A stretch of DNA of 64,000 bases from the NCBI GenBank assembly GCA_022846075.1, contig AP025582.1, positions 496,001-560,000 on the forward strand, read 5' to 3'. Of this stretch, positions 46,082 through 55,209 are shown in pieces. The notes below the pieces were generated by a model. The model worked only from the letters and a program-made list of their open reading frames with translations. It was not told where the DNA came from and made no database searches. How positions within the stretch are numbered: position 1 is the first letter of the stretch; each line of letters opens with the position of its first letter. A program made the position numbers and the translations under genes. This DNA comes from Oscillospiraceae bacterium. GTDB taxonomy: Bacteria; Bacillota; Clostridia; Oscillospirales; Oscillospiraceae.

Positions 46082-46110
46082 TTGAGCGGGATTTGACAAG
46101 ATGGTATACA
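46082..46110 (+). promoter_or_regulatory. Possible promoter of the AT-rich EFR1 gene
   Basis: TTGAGC (46082-46087), a 17-bp spacer and TATACA (46105-46110). The TATAC core sits in a partly palindromic GGTATACATG. Confidence 0.4.
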
Positions 46111-46208
46111 TGTCTTTGGGAGATACGGCGGTCGCTCGACAAATGGGAATTTGTACTATTGGAAAATGAGGAGAATAAAATTTATATTTTGTAAAAGAGG
46201 TGAGGAAT

Positions 46209-46973
46209 GTGAACATATTAATACTATATTATTCTGGTGTAGGTAACACTAAAATGGTTGCCACAAAAATATTTGATTTATTGCATGGTTCACATGAAGT
46301 TACCCTTGCTTCTATTGAAAAATTAACAACGGATATATCCATAGATAATTATGATAGTTTGGTAATAGGTTTTCCCACCATTCATGCTTCCCCTGCACAA
46401 CCGATACTTACTTTTATCGAACAGATAAAACAACTTCAAAAATCGATTCCAACTTTTCTTTTTACAACCTGTGGATTATATTCAGCAAATGCTTTACGGA
46501 TATTTGCTAAACAGTGTGCGAATAAAAATATCATTACGATTTTAAGTAAGAGTTATCGCTGTGCTGCTACTGATGGTGTTCTAATTGCTCCCACCATGAA
46601 TATATGGTCATGCCATGAGAAACGATTAGACAAAAAAGTGGAGAATGATGTCAGCGTTTTTATCAAACATTGTAGCAATAGTCCAGCAGTCGCTAATATT
46701 CCACGTTTTAAGATATACAGTATTTTAAACTACCCCAATAAATATTTCGGACAGCGGTTTTCTCCTCAAATATACACTCATAAAAAGAATTGTGTTTCAT
46801 GTGGAAAATGCGTAATAAATTGCCCTGTGCGATGTATCTACAAGGACGACAAAGGATATCCATTATTTGATAATGAAAAGTGTATACATTGTTATAGATG
46901 CATTCACCATTGTCCTAAAAAGGCGTTGTCATTGTCAAAGAAGCGTCCTCCAATAAAAACATTGTACTATTAA
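46209..46973 (+). CDS. EFR1-family flavodoxin-ferredoxin protein
   Basis: A 254-residue electron carrier. The N-terminal flavodoxin-like domain begins ILILYYSGVGNTKMVATKI, the FMN-phosphate loop, and continues with GFPTIHASPAQPI. Two 4Fe-4S clusters follow: CVSCGKCVINCP (about 200-211) and CIHCYRCIHHCP (about 227-238). The start is GTG at 46209, 8 nt after AGAGG. Base composition is strikingly AT-rich, with AAA, ATA and TTA codons that neighbours avoid, and the flanks 46037-47060 are AT-rich too. It looks like a recent import and stands alone. Its redox partner is not visible here. Confidence 0.9.
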   Translation: MNILILYYSGVGNTKMVATKIFDLLHGSHEVTLASIEKLTTDISIDNYDSLVIGFPTIHASPAQPILTFIEQIKQLQKSIPTFLFTTCGLYSANALRIFAKQCANKNIITILSKSYRCAATDGVLIAPTMNIWSCHEKRLDKKVENDVSVFIKHCSNSPAVANIPRFKIYSILNYPNKYFGQRFSPQIYTHKKNCVSCGKCVINCPVRCIYKDDKGYPLFDNEKCIHCYRCIHHCPKKALSLSKKRPPIKTLYY

Positions 46974-47085
46974 TGAACATTTTGCTGAGTATGCCATATG
47001 GGTATAAGACGCTTAGAAAAAATTCTAGTTTTCCGAGTTGATTATCAATGGTTGATTGGTAGGACGGGCGCGCCGTAGTAAAGAG

Positions 47086-47118
47086 CCGCCCCAGCGCTGT
47101 CTGCGCCGGGGCGGTTTT
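47086..47118. terminator. Bidirectional terminator
   Basis: A 12-bp stem (47086-47097 with 47103-47114), one mismatch, then TTTT on the plus side and CTCTTT on the minus side. It ends the DUF1846 gene and may end the EFR1 transcript. Confidence 0.8.
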
Positions 47119-47121
47119 CTA

Positions 47122-48603
47122 TTACCGGTGGTAGAGCTTGTTGGTCTCGTACTGGGGCTCGCAGGTCATCTGGAGGCCCAGCTTTTTGTAGATGGCGGAG
47201 TCGGTGGCCGAGAGGATGACGGTGGCGTGGGCCTGGCAGTCCCGGAGGCGGGCCAGCTGGTCCAGGGCCTTGGCGGCCACGGGATTGGAGGTGGCGGAGA
47301 TGGCCAGGGCGATGAGCACCTCGTCGGAGTGGAGGCGGGGGTTGGAGCTGCCCAGGTGCTCCACCTTCACCTTCTGGATGGGGAGGATGGCGTCGGGGGA
47401 GATGAGGTGGACGGCCTTCTCAATGCCCGCCAGGGTCTTGAGGGCGTTCAGCAGGGCGCCGGCGGAGGCACCCATCAAGTCGGTGGTCTTGCCGGTGACC
47501 ACCCGGCCGTCGGGCAGCTCCACCGCCACGGCGGGGCCGCCGGTCTCCTCGGCCACCGCCAGGGAGGCGGAAATCACCGGGCGGATGGAGGCATCCACCT
47601 TGGCCTGCTTCATGAGAAGCTCCAGCTTGTACACCGCCTCGTCGCTGCCCCGGCCCTCCCGCCGGTCGCAGAGGGCCTCGTAATACCGGCGGACAATTTC
47701 CTGCCGGGCGGCGGCGCAGACCACGTCGTCGTCCACGATGCAGCTGCCCACCATGTTGACCCCCATGTCGGTGGGGGACTTGTAGGGGCTCTCGCCGGTG
47801 ATGGTCTCAAAGAGGGCGGAGAGGACGGGGAAGACCTCCACATCCCGGTTGTAGTTCACCGTGGTCACCCCGTAGGCGGCCAGGTGGAAGGGGTCTATCA
47901 TATTCACGTCGTTGAGGTCGGCGGTGGCCGCCTCGTAGGCCAGGTTCACCGGGTGGTTGAGGGGGAGGTTCCAGATGGGGAAGGTCTCGAACTTGGCGTA
48001 GCCCGCCTTGACCCCCCGGCGGTGTTCGTGGTAAAGTTGGCTCAGGCACACCGCCATCTTGCCGCTGCCGGGGCCGGGGGCGGTGACCACCACCAGGGGC
48101 CGCTCGGTCTCGATGAACTGGTTTTTGCCGTAGCCCTCGTCGCTGACGATGAGGGGGATGTTGTGGGGGTAGCCCTCGATGGAGTAGTGGCGGTAGACCT
48201 TGATGCCCAAATCCTCCAGCCGGTGCTGAAAGACGTCGGCGGCGGACTGGGCGGCGTAGCGGGTGATGACCACGCTGCCCACCAGCAGGCCCATGCCCCG
48301 GAAGGCGTCGATGAGGCGCAGCACGTCCACGTCGTAGGTGATGCCCAAGTCGCCCCGGACCTTGTTTTTCTCAATGTCGGCGGCGTTGATGGCGATGACG
48401 ATCTCCACCTGGTCCTTGAGCTGGGTGAGCATCTTCATCTTGCTGTCGGGGGCGAAGCCGGGGAGCACCCGGGCGGCGTGGTGGTCGTCGAAGAGCTTGC
48501 CGCCGAACTCCAGGTAGAGCTTGCCGCCGAACTGGGCGATGCGCTCCCGGATGTGGAGCGATTGGGTCTCCAAATACTTGTTGTTGTCAAAGCCTACTCT
48601 CAT
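47122..48603 (-). CDS. DUF1846 (UPF0371) family protein
   Basis: A 493-residue soluble protein that spans the whole DUF1846 family. It begins RVGFDNNKYLETQSLHIRERI and contains FGGKLFDDHHAARVLPGFAPDSKM, a glycine-rich VVTAPGPGSGKMAVCLSQLYHE (about 172-193) that could bind phosphate, and ISPDAILPIQKVKVEHLGSSNPRLHSDEVLIAL near the end. The biochemical role is unknown to me. It is divergent from the TauE/SafE gene, with 91 nt between start codons. Confidence 0.92.
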   Translation of the reverse strand: MRVGFDNNKYLETQSLHIRERIAQFGGKLYLEFGGKLFDDHHAARVLPGFAPDSKMKMLTQLKDQVEIVIAINAADIEKNKVRGDLGITYDVDVLRLIDAFRGMGLLVGSVVITRYAAQSAADVFQHRLEDLGIKVYRHYSIEGYPHNIPLIVSDEGYGKNQFIETERPLVVVTAPGPGSGKMAVCLSQLYHEHRRGVKAGYAKFETFPIWNLPLNHPVNLAYEAATADLNDVNMIDPFHLAAYGVTTVNYNRDVEVFPVLSALFETITGESPYKSPTDMGVNMVGSCIVDDDVVCAAARQEIVRRYYEALCDRREGRGSDEAVYKLELLMKQAKVDASIRPVISASLAVAEETGGPAVAVELPDGRVVTGKTTDLMGASAGALLNALKTLAGIEKAVHLISPDAILPIQKVKVEHLGSSNPRLHSDEVLIALAISATSNPVAAKALDQLARLRDCQAHATVILSATDSAIYKKLGLQMTCEPQYETNKLYHR

Positions 48604-48694
48604 CCTTGGTACCGTTCCCTTCCCAAATCATTCTTTTCTATTGTATCATTATTTTTGTTGGATACAAGGAGAAAATTCCAACCGGGAGGTTTTT

Positions 48695-49462
48695 ATGGAA
48701 GTTACGCTTCAAATGCTGGCAATCGTGTGCCCGCTCATTTTCCTGGCGGGGCTGGTGGATGCGGTGGCCGGGGGCGGGGGGCTCATCTCCCTGCCCGCCT
48801 ATCTGGTGGCCGGCCTGCCGCCCCACTACGCCTCCGCCACCAACAAGTGCGGGTCGGTCTTCGGGACGGCGGTGTCCACCTTCCGGTTTTTGAGGCGGGG
48901 GCGGTATCACCGGCGGGCGGCGGCCGTCTCGGCGGTGACGGCGCTGGCGGGCTCTGCCCTGGGAAGCCGGCTGAACCTGTTTTTGAGTGAGCGGGCGCTC
49001 CACTACGTGCTCATCGGGCTGCTGCCCGTCATCGCCCTCTTCCTCCTCTTCCACCGGGACTTTGGGGCGGAGAGCCGAGTGGACAAGCTCTCTCCCGGGG
49101 CGGTGGGGGCCCTGTCCGGGGGGATCGGGCTGCTGCTGGGGGCCTACGACGGGTTCTTCGGGCCTGGGGCGGGGACCTTTATGATATTGGCCTTTACCGG
49201 GCTGTGCGGGTTTGACCTGGTCACCGCCTCGGGGAACGCCAAGGTGGTGAATTTGTGCTCCAACCTGGCGGCGTTCGTCAGCTTCACCCTGGCGGGGAAG
49301 GTGGTTTGGGCCTTGGGGCTTCCCGCGGCGGTGTGCTCCATCGGGGGGCATTATGTGGGGGCCTCCCTGGCGCTGAAGAAGGGGGCCAAGGTCATTCGGC
49401 CCATGTTCTTTGTGGTGCTGTGCCTGCTGCTGGGGAAGATCGTGGCCGATTTGGTGGGGTAG
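48695..49462 (+). CDS. TauE/SafE (TSUP) family membrane exporter
   Basis: A 255-residue membrane protein with about seven hydrophobic segments. Both halves carry the family motif: GLVDAVAGGGGLISLPAYL and the mirrored GAYDGFFGPGAGTFMILAF; SATNKCGSVFGT and TASGNAKVVNLCSNLAAF are the paired Asn/Lys-containing motifs. TSUP proteins move sulfite, sulfoacetate or other small organosulfur and carboxylate anions; the substrate here is unknown. GGGAGG lies 6 nt before ATG 48695. Confidence 0.92.
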   Translation: MEVTLQMLAIVCPLIFLAGLVDAVAGGGGLISLPAYLVAGLPPHYASATNKCGSVFGTAVSTFRFLRRGRYHRRAAAVSAVTALAGSALGSRLNLFLSERALHYVLIGLLPVIALFLLFHRDFGAESRVDKLSPGAVGALSGGIGLLLGAYDGFFGPGAGTFMILAFTGLCGFDLVTASGNAKVVNLCSNLAAFVSFTLAGKVVWALGLPAAVCSIGGHYVGASLALKKGAKVIRPMFFVVLCLLLGKIVADLVG

Positions 49463-49496
49463 ATTTGTTCTGGGGGCGGATGGGCCTACCTCCGGG

Positions 49497-49780
49497 AGGT
49501 GGGGGAGCCGTGGGGGGCTATTCTTTCTGGAAAGAATAGCCCCCCACACCCCCCAAGAAAGCACCAGGGGGAGAGTTTCGACTCAACAGCTTCGCTGCAT
49601 TAGCTGGCCCTAAGCTCGTGCCTCGCTAAGGGCCAACAAATTTCCCCCTGGACCCCCTCTCAACGACCAAAGGAGAGGCACCTGCGGGTGCCCCTCCTTT
49701 GGAAACCTCCCCGGGCTCTTCACAAGAACGTGGGAAAACCCCGTGGCCGCACTTTGTGGCGGCCACGGGGTTCGATAGGA
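49497..49780 (+). repeat. Multi-hairpin intergenic repeat, family 1 copy B
   Basis: This has the same plan as 3656-3890. Stem 1 is again exactly 18 bp with a 2-nt loop (49510-49527 with 49530-49547). ACCCCCCAAGAAAGCAC follows. A second stem (CCAGGGGGA about 49563-49571 with TTTCCCCCTGG about 49641-49651) has a nested TGGCCCT module in its loop. Stem 3 is 49667-49682 with 49687-49702, one mismatch. Then come GTGGGAAAACCCC and a GGCCGC/GCGGCC stem ending GGGGTTCGATAG. Stem sequences differ from copy A but pair equally well. The whole 49463-50156 gap holds no supportable gene. Confidence 0.8.
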
Positions 49781-49908
49781 GTTCGGGCGGCTGATAGCCG
49801 CCCCTACGTGGAAAGTACAGGTCATAGGCAGTACATGATCCGTGACGCAAAAAGCCTGGGCATGTGAGGTACCACGTATTTGTAGGGGCGGATATTATCC
49901 GCCCGAAC
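49781..49908. mobile_element. MITE-like element with 27-bp terminal inverted repeats
   Basis: A 128-bp segment bounded by 27-bp inverted repeats (49781-49807 and 49882-49908), each itself a small palindrome of the GTTCGGGCGG...CCGCCCCTAC type, with a few differences. There is no coding capacity. GTAGGGGCGG-type palindromes are widespread in bacterial genomes and often act as non-autonomous repeats. Confidence 0.6.
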
Positions 49909-50045
49909 CACCCATCCATCAAGCACACGTCAGCAGCAGCGGCGCAAGGGGGATCACTGGTTGACAGACGCACCCGCACTTATACCCCTTCTTCGGGCAG
50001 TAGACTTTCTACTAAAGAGGGAGGCTGTGTTCAGGTCCGCACCAG

Positions 50046-50110
50046 AGACTTTTCTTTGGGGGTCTGGGGTGGTGCTTCTTTTCCTCGGGAAAAGAAACGT
50101 CCCCCAGATT
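50046..50110 (-). repeat. Inverted, degenerate partial copy of family 1
   Basis: TTTGGGGGTCTGGGG, then TTCTTTTCC/GGAAAAGAA and CCCCCAGATTT mirror the stem 1 end of family 1 in reverse orientation. The outer stem is imperfect. The stretch 49909-50045 before it shows nothing clear. Confidence 0.5.
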
Positions 50111-50156
50111 TACGCACGTCCCGATGTGCAATCAGGAAACAGTTAAACGGAATCCG

Positions 50157-51290
50157 TCACCGCCCCAACCACACAAAGTTGGTATCGCTGACGAAGTTGG
50201 GCACGGAGTAAAGCACCACCGCCATATCGATGCCGTTATCCTGGATATACTGCACGGCGGACTGCTTGTAGTACCGCAGGTCGATGAGGTGGATTTCGGA
50301 AAAGTGGGGGGTGAGGAAGGGCACCAGGGAGTCGGAATAGCTGTCCCGGATGAGGAGGAGCTTGGGCTTGTCGGTATTACCCGTGCGCACCACGCCCAAA
50401 GCCTGCTGTCCCCCCAGGAACATAGCGTACTTGTCCTTCTTGGCCAGATAGCTCTCGTCATAGAGCTGGCGGGGCTCCTCCACCGGGTTGCCCTTCATGT
50501 CATAGGTGTAGGAGGTGACGGTGACGCCGTCCTCGGGGACGTAGGTGTCCATCTCGTCGGGGCGCACCCAGCGGACCCCGGAGGAGGAGAAGACGGTGCC
50601 GTAAAACTCGGTGGACACGGTGGTTTTGATATAGTCGGTGAGAGGGACGGGGGTGAAGCCCAGGGCCCCGGACAGGCCGGTGTAGCCGTAGTAGGCCCCC
50701 AGGGAGGTCCAGTGGTGGTCGGTGCGGTAGAAGATGTCCTCCCCCTTGTGTTCCATCAGGGGGGTGTAGAGGTCCACGAACTGAGCGGCGGAGGACTGAG
50801 CGGCCTGGTCTATGACCAGCTTCTGGTCGTAGTTGGGCGCGCCCTGGGGCAGCTTGTCGGCCCACACGGTGGCGGCGCCGGGAATGAGGCCGAAGTACAC
50901 CGGCACCGGGGACTTAGCCGCAAAAAAATTTACATAATTAATATTATTCGCAACCTTCTCGGCGTCGGGGGCGTCAAAGCGGGTAATGAGGGTGGCGTCG
51001 TCGCAGAAGTAGACACCGTTGTTCTCCTGCTTGCCCACCGCCCGCTCGGAGTACGCCTTGGCCGCCACCCAGGCGTCCCGGGCGACAAACTGGTCGGTGA
51101 CGTAGGTCTCGTAGTCGGTCATGAACTGGCCGGAGAGGACGTTTTTCACCGTGGGAGAGGGCCGCTGGGCCAGGGGGCGGTTCTCCACCTCGGAAAAGGC
51201 GCTGTCGGGGGTCAAGGCGTTGGCGGCGAAGAGGAGGGCCAGGAAGCAGCAGAAGAAGGCGGACAAAAACTTAGCGTAATGTTTCGACAT
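50157..51290 (-). CDS. DHHW-family (AlgJ/AlgX-like) exported protein
   Basis: A 377-residue protein with an N-terminal signal anchor (FLSAFFCCFLALLFAANAL) and an extracytoplasmic SGNH-like domain. The name-giving motif is FYRTDHHWTSLGA (about 192-204), and the nucleophile-type block is LLLIRDSYSDSLVPF (about 310-324). DHHW/AlgJ-like proteins pair with MBOAT acyltransferases to place acetyl groups on surface polysaccharides. Here the MBOAT gene lies 65 nt upstream on the same strand, supporting that role. The polymer is not known. Confidence 0.9.
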   Translation of the reverse strand: MSKHYAKFLSAFFCCFLALLFAANALTPDSAFSEVENRPLAQRPSPTVKNVLSGQFMTDYETYVTDQFVARDAWVAAKAYSERAVGKQENNGVYFCDDATLITRFDAPDAEKVANNINYVNFFAAKSPVPVYFGLIPGAATVWADKLPQGAPNYDQKLVIDQAAQSSAAQFVDLYTPLMEHKGEDIFYRTDHHWTSLGAYYGYTGLSGALGFTPVPLTDYIKTTVSTEFYGTVFSSSGVRWVRPDEMDTYVPEDGVTVTSYTYDMKGNPVEEPRQLYDESYLAKKDKYAMFLGGQQALGVVRTGNTDKPKLLLIRDSYSDSLVPFLTPHFSEIHLIDLRYYKQSAVQYIQDNGIDMAVVLYSVPNFVSDTNFVWLGR

Positions 51291-51329
51291 AATATCACCT
51301 CTCGGAATCGCATTATGAAAGTTCTTTTG

Positions 51330-51355
51330 CTTCCTTTTCTTTCAAGAAAAGGAAG
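51330..51355. other. Palindrome between MBOAT and DHHW genes
   Basis: A perfect 12-bp stem (51330-51341 with 51344-51355) with a TC loop, placed right after the MBOAT stop. It lacks a clear T run in the gene direction, so it may stabilise or attenuate instead of fully terminating. Confidence 0.5.
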
Positions 51356-52759
51356 TTAGAATTGGAAGTAGAGGAAGGGGTTATAGGTGCCGTCCACCAA
51401 ATAGGCGGTGGAGAGGAGAAGCCCCGCCAGCATGAGGAGGGGGCAGGCGATTTTTTGGGCCTTTTCGGGGAGCTTGTACCACAGATGCTTGCCCAGGGGG
51501 GTGGCGGCCACGCCGGCGATGAGGAACATGGGCAGGTAGGAGCGCAGATAGTAGAGGGCCGTCCCGTCCGCTCCCCCCGCCCCGGCGAGGCCGAACATGG
51601 CCCCCAGGTAGGGCCCAAGCTGGGCGAAGTTCTCCAGAGAGAAGAGGGCCCAACCCACCAGCACCAGGAGAAGGGTGTATCCGTGCCGCACCCAGCCGGG
51701 GAGCCGCTCCAGGGACTTGCCCCAGACCACCTTCTCCAGCACCAGGAGGACGCCGTAGTAGAGCCCCCACAGGAGGAAGTTCCAGTTGGCCCCGTGCCAG
51801 ATGCCGGTGGCCCCCCAGACCACCATCAGGTTGAACACCAGCCGGCCCTTGCCTACCCGGCTGCCTCCCAGGGGGATATAGAGGTAATCCCGGAACCAGG
51901 AGGAGAGGGAGATGTGCCAGCGCCGCCAGAAGTCGGTGATGGACTTGGCCAGGTAGGGGTAATTGAAGTTGCCCAGGAACTCGAAACCCAGCATCCGTCC
52001 CAGGCCCACGGCCATGTCGGAGTAGCCGGAGAAGTCGAAGTAGAGCTGGAAGGCGAAGGCCAGCACCCCCAGCCAGGCCCCCAGGGTGGTGAGCTGGGAG
52101 ACCGGCATGGCCTTGTAAGCCTCCCACAGGGCCCCCAGGTTGTTGGCCAGCAGGACTTTTTTGGCCAGGCCCACCACGAAGATCTGGGTCCCGGCGGCGA
52201 AGCGCTCCACGGGGTAGTCCCGTTTATCGATCTGGTCGGCCAGGTCCTTGTATTTCAGGATGGGCCCGGCGATGAGCTGGGGGAAGAGGGTGACGAAGGT
52301 GCCGAAGTTGACAATGTTCCGCTGGGCTCTGGCGTCCCCCCGGTATACGTCGATGGTGTAGGACATGGTTTGGAAAGTGTAGAAGGAGATGCCCACGGGC
52401 AGCTCCAGCCCCAGGACGGGCATAAAGCCCAGGCCCACGGCATGAAGGCTTCCCGCGATGAAGTCCCAGTACTTAAAAAAGCCCAGGAGCAGCAGATTGA
52501 ACACCACAGACTGGGCCACGAACCGCCGGGCCCGCCTGTCGTTGCCGTCCGCCTTGGCCCGCTCCACCAGGATGCCGTGGACATAGTCGATGCCGATGGA
52601 GGCGAACATGATGAGCAGGTAGACCGGCCTTTTCCAGCCATAGAAGAACAGGTTTACCACCAAAAGCACGGCGTTGCGGTACTTCAGCGGGGTGATGGAG
52701 TGAAGCAGCAGCACGATGGGAAAATAGGTGAAGAGAAAAAATAAGGTGGAAAAGACCAT
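51356..52759 (-). CDS. MBOAT family O-acyltransferase (AlgI-like)
   Basis: A 467-residue polytopic membrane enzyme. Family landmarks are LPVGISFYTFQTMSYTIDVYRG, PQLIAGPILKYKDL, the catalytic-region FWRRWHISLSSWFRDYLYIPLGGSR (about 290-314) and the catalytic histidine in GIWHGANWNFLLWG (about 335). It transfers acetyl groups across the membrane to a carrier protein such as DHHW/AlgJ. The start is set at ATG 52759, where the protein begins with its first membrane helix; the frame is open further upstream. It sits between DUF4358 and DHHW genes, a set I know from other clostridia. Confidence 0.93.
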   Translation of the reverse strand: MVFSTLFFLFTYFPIVLLLHSITPLKYRNAVLLVVNLFFYGWKRPVYLLIMFASIGIDYVHGILVERAKADGNDRRARRFVAQSVVFNLLLLGFFKYWDFIAGSLHAVGLGFMPVLGLELPVGISFYTFQTMSYTIDVYRGDARAQRNIVNFGTFVTLFPQLIAGPILKYKDLADQIDKRDYPVERFAAGTQIFVVGLAKKVLLANNLGALWEAYKAMPVSQLTTLGAWLGVLAFAFQLYFDFSGYSDMAVGLGRMLGFEFLGNFNYPYLAKSITDFWRRWHISLSSWFRDYLYIPLGGSRVGKGRLVFNLMVVWGATGIWHGANWNFLLWGLYYGVLLVLEKVVWGKSLERLPGWVRHGYTLLLVLVGWALFSLENFAQLGPYLGAMFGLAGAGGADGTALYYLRSYLPMFLIAGVAATPLGKHLWYKLPEKAQKIACPLLMLAGLLLSTAYLVDGTYNPFLYFQF

Positions 52760-52854
52760 GGGCCACCCCCGGAAAGTTAATATAAAAAAGAGCGGGATGC
52801 AGGGAGGAAGGGCGCCGGTTGCCCAAGCGCCCTTCGCATTATAGAACCTTTTTC

Positions 52855-53544
52855 TTATTTTGTACAGTCGTTGAAAATGGATACCACGTCGTCGGCGTAC
52901 TCGGTGACGGCGAACATGACATAGTTGCCGTTGGTGACCAGCTTGTAGTTCTCCACCAGCTCCAGCTGGGCGGGGAGATACTGCTTCCACTGCTCCACAA
53001 GGTCGGCCTGCCGCTTGGCGATGCCCGCCTTCACGGTGTCCATCTTGCCCTCCTTCACCTGGGCGATGAAGAACTCGGTGGCCTGGACGCTGACCATGGG
53101 CACCTTGCCCACGTACTCCACCAGGTCATCGGCGCTGATGCCGTAGAGGGCGGAGAGGGTCTCGCCGTCCAGATCCATGAAGCCGGGCAGCTCCTTGGCG
53201 GAGATGCCGGTCCAGACGGCCTGGACCTTGGACTCTCCGGAGGGGGCCTCGCTGGGAGCCTGGGTGGGCGCGGAGGGCTTCTCAGAGGGCTTTTCGGTGG
53301 GCTTGGCGGTCTCCGCCGGGGCGGTGGGGGTGGAGACGGGGGCGTCGATGTCCGGGGTCTCGGTGTCCTCGGGGAGCTCGCTGACCTCGGGCGTCTCGGT
53401 GGGAGTTACGCTCTCAGTGACAGCGGGACTCTCGGTGAGCTCGGGGGTGGGGGTGGGATCGGCCTTGCCGCCGCAGGCGGCGAGGAGAAGGGACAGGGAC
53501 AGGGCGCCGGTCAGGGCCAGCGCGGGGATACGGATGTGCTTCAT
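52855..53544 (-). CDS. DUF4358 lipoprotein
   Basis: A 229-residue lipoprotein: lipobox LLLAAC (Cys about 24), then an 85-residue Pro/Thr/Glu/Ser spacer (PTPTPELTESPAVTESV...). The C-terminal DUF4358 domain has LYGISADDLVEYVGKVPMVSVQATEFFIAQVKEGKMDTVKAGIAKRQADL. The domain function is unknown, but it commonly sits beside MBOAT and DHHW genes, as here. The low-complexity spacer would let the domain reach through the wall. AAAGGAG lies 11 nt before ATG 53544. Confidence 0.9.
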   Translation of the reverse strand: MKHIRIPALALTGALSLSLLLAACGGKADPTPTPELTESPAVTESVTPTETPEVSELPEDTETPDIDAPVSTPTAPAETAKPTEKPSEKPSAPTQAPSEAPSGESKVQAVWTGISAKELPGFMDLDGETLSALYGISADDLVEYVGKVPMVSVQATEFFIAQVKEGKMDTVKAGIAKRQADLVEQWKQYLPAQLELVENYKLVTNGNYVMFAVTEYADDVVSIFNDCTK

Positions 53545-53625
53545 AGGGGACAAAACTCCTTTGTTTTTTAGTTTCGCTTCTCTTGGACGGCGAAACCGCA
53601 AACAAGTTCCCAAAAATTTTTGTAA

Positions 53626-55194
53626 TTAATCGGAAGCCTGGGGGATGAGCCACTGAAAGACCACCTTCCCGTCCCGGGTAGTCAGGGTGCAGCGGTCCGG
53701 GCGGGTGTGGAACAGAAGCCCGCCCACCAGCTGGTCCTGGCCCCCTCCCTGGGAATAGGGCTGGCTGGACAGCAGGTTCCCCTCCAGGTCGAAGAGCCGC
53801 CAGCACTGCAGCTCGTTGGAGCTGGTCCAGATGTAGCGTTCCCCGGTGAGCTCATCGGTCTGGAACATGGCGGTAAAGCTGCCGGGGAGGGGCACGGTCT
53901 CAAAGGTCTCCAAATTCAGAAGGGAGGACTCCTCCGCGTCGGGGGCGTGGAGCAGGGCGTAGCCCCCCTCCCCGGACCAGGCATTGCCCAGCTCGGGCGG
54001 GAGGTCCCGGCTCACCCCGTCCTTCCACAGGGTGGTCCCGCCCCCCTCCCGGAGCCAGGATACCCAGCCGTCCCCCAGGATGGCGGCGTCCCAGGCCCCC
54101 TGGGGCAGCTCCACCTCTGTCAGGTCGGCGCGGAAGATGCGGTCGGGGACGTCGGCCCCGTAGACCTTCCAAAAGCCCTTTTCATAGTAGAAGGAGTCAT
54201 ACCCCGCGGGCAGCTCCATGAGGACGGTGCCTGTTTGGTCCAGGAAGCACCACCCGCCCCCCGTGGTCCGGGCGGCGGCTACTCCCTCGTAAAAGTCGCC
54301 CAGCTCGTTGTAGATGGGGTCGATGACCCACCGGCCCTGCTCGTCCAGGCAGCCGTAGCCAGAGCCGCCCTGGGCCCGGAAGAGGCCGTCGTGGAGCGGG
54401 CCGGCGTACATCACGTCGCCCGGGAGCGGGAGGGCCTCGCCGGTGTCCAGGTCGGCCAGGTAATAGAGGAACGTGTCGGTCTGGGAGTCCCGGACCGAGA
54501 AGGGGGCGTACCGCTCATCAGGGACGATGTTGCCGATGAGCTCCCAGCCGTACTCCAAGCCCATGTCCCGATAGGGCTGGATGTCGATGACCCGCCGCTC
54601 CGTGCCGTCACCGGCGTCCAGAAAGACCAGCTGGGTGTCCCCCTTGAGCAGGGGGATGCCGTGAGTCATGTCCATGCCGTAGAAGAGCTCCCAATCATAG
54701 GTGTAGAGGAAGTCGGTGCACCAGCTCCCATCCCGAGCGCAGACGGCGCTCCTGGCCTCCGGCTCCCCACCGGGGACGGGGAAGGTCTTGGTGAGGAGGA
54801 GGGCGTAGGGGTCGTAGCCGGTTTGGCCGTCGGGGCCGTACTGCCGGAGGGCGAAGGCGGAGGTATACACCGGGTCCACGATGACCTCCCCCTCCAGGGT
54901 GGCGAGGCCGTAGAGAGTATAGGGGTCGTCGAAGCCGTACTCGTGGCGGATGAGGGAGGCCCCCTGGAAGGGGAGGAGGGGGCCGTAGTCGCCGGCGGGG
55001 GTCAGGGTGTCGTTGAAGTCCTCGTACCGCCGGGTGTAGACCTCCCGGGGGGCCTCATAGGGGGTGAGGCGGGACCAGTCGGCGTACACCGGGGAGAGGG
55101 ATTCCGTCGCTGCCGGGCTCTCCTGGGCCGGGGCGGACCTGCACCCGGAGAGGAGGAGGGTCAGGGACAGGGCGGTCAAACACAGTCGTTTCAT
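53626..55194 (-). CDS. WG-repeat lipoprotein, copy 1
   Basis: A 522-residue lipoprotein (LLLSGC lipobox, Cys about 18). The body holds beta-hairpin repeats of the WG type: YGCLDEQGRWVIDPIYNELGDFYEGVAAARTTGGGWCFLDQTGTVLMELPAGYDSF is the clearest. About 50 residues after the lipid site, SLSPVYADWSRLTPYE is shared with the next gene upstream. WG repeats are usually binding scaffolds; no enzyme motif is visible. It lies 15 nt after its paralogue in the surface-protein run. Its partner ligand is unknown. Confidence 0.82.
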   Translation of the reverse strand: MKRLCLTALSLTLLLSGCRSAPAQESPAATESLSPVYADWSRLTPYEAPREVYTRRYEDFNDTLTPAGDYGPLLPFQGASLIRHEYGFDDPYTLYGLATLEGEVIVDPVYTSAFALRQYGPDGQTGYDPYALLLTKTFPVPGGEPEARSAVCARDGSWCTDFLYTYDWELFYGMDMTHGIPLLKGDTQLVFLDAGDGTERRVIDIQPYRDMGLEYGWELIGNIVPDERYAPFSVRDSQTDTFLYYLADLDTGEALPLPGDVMYAGPLHDGLFRAQGGSGYGCLDEQGRWVIDPIYNELGDFYEGVAAARTTGGGWCFLDQTGTVLMELPAGYDSFYYEKGFWKVYGADVPDRIFRADLTEVELPQGAWDAAILGDGWVSWLREGGGTTLWKDGVSRDLPPELGNAWSGEGGYALLHAPDAEESSLLNLETFETVPLPGSFTAMFQTDELTGERYIWTSSNELQCWRLFDLEGNLLSSQPYSQGGGQDQLVGGLLFHTRPDRCTLTTRDGKVVFQWLIPQASD

Positions 55195-55209
55195 TTCATT
55201 TCGTTCCTT

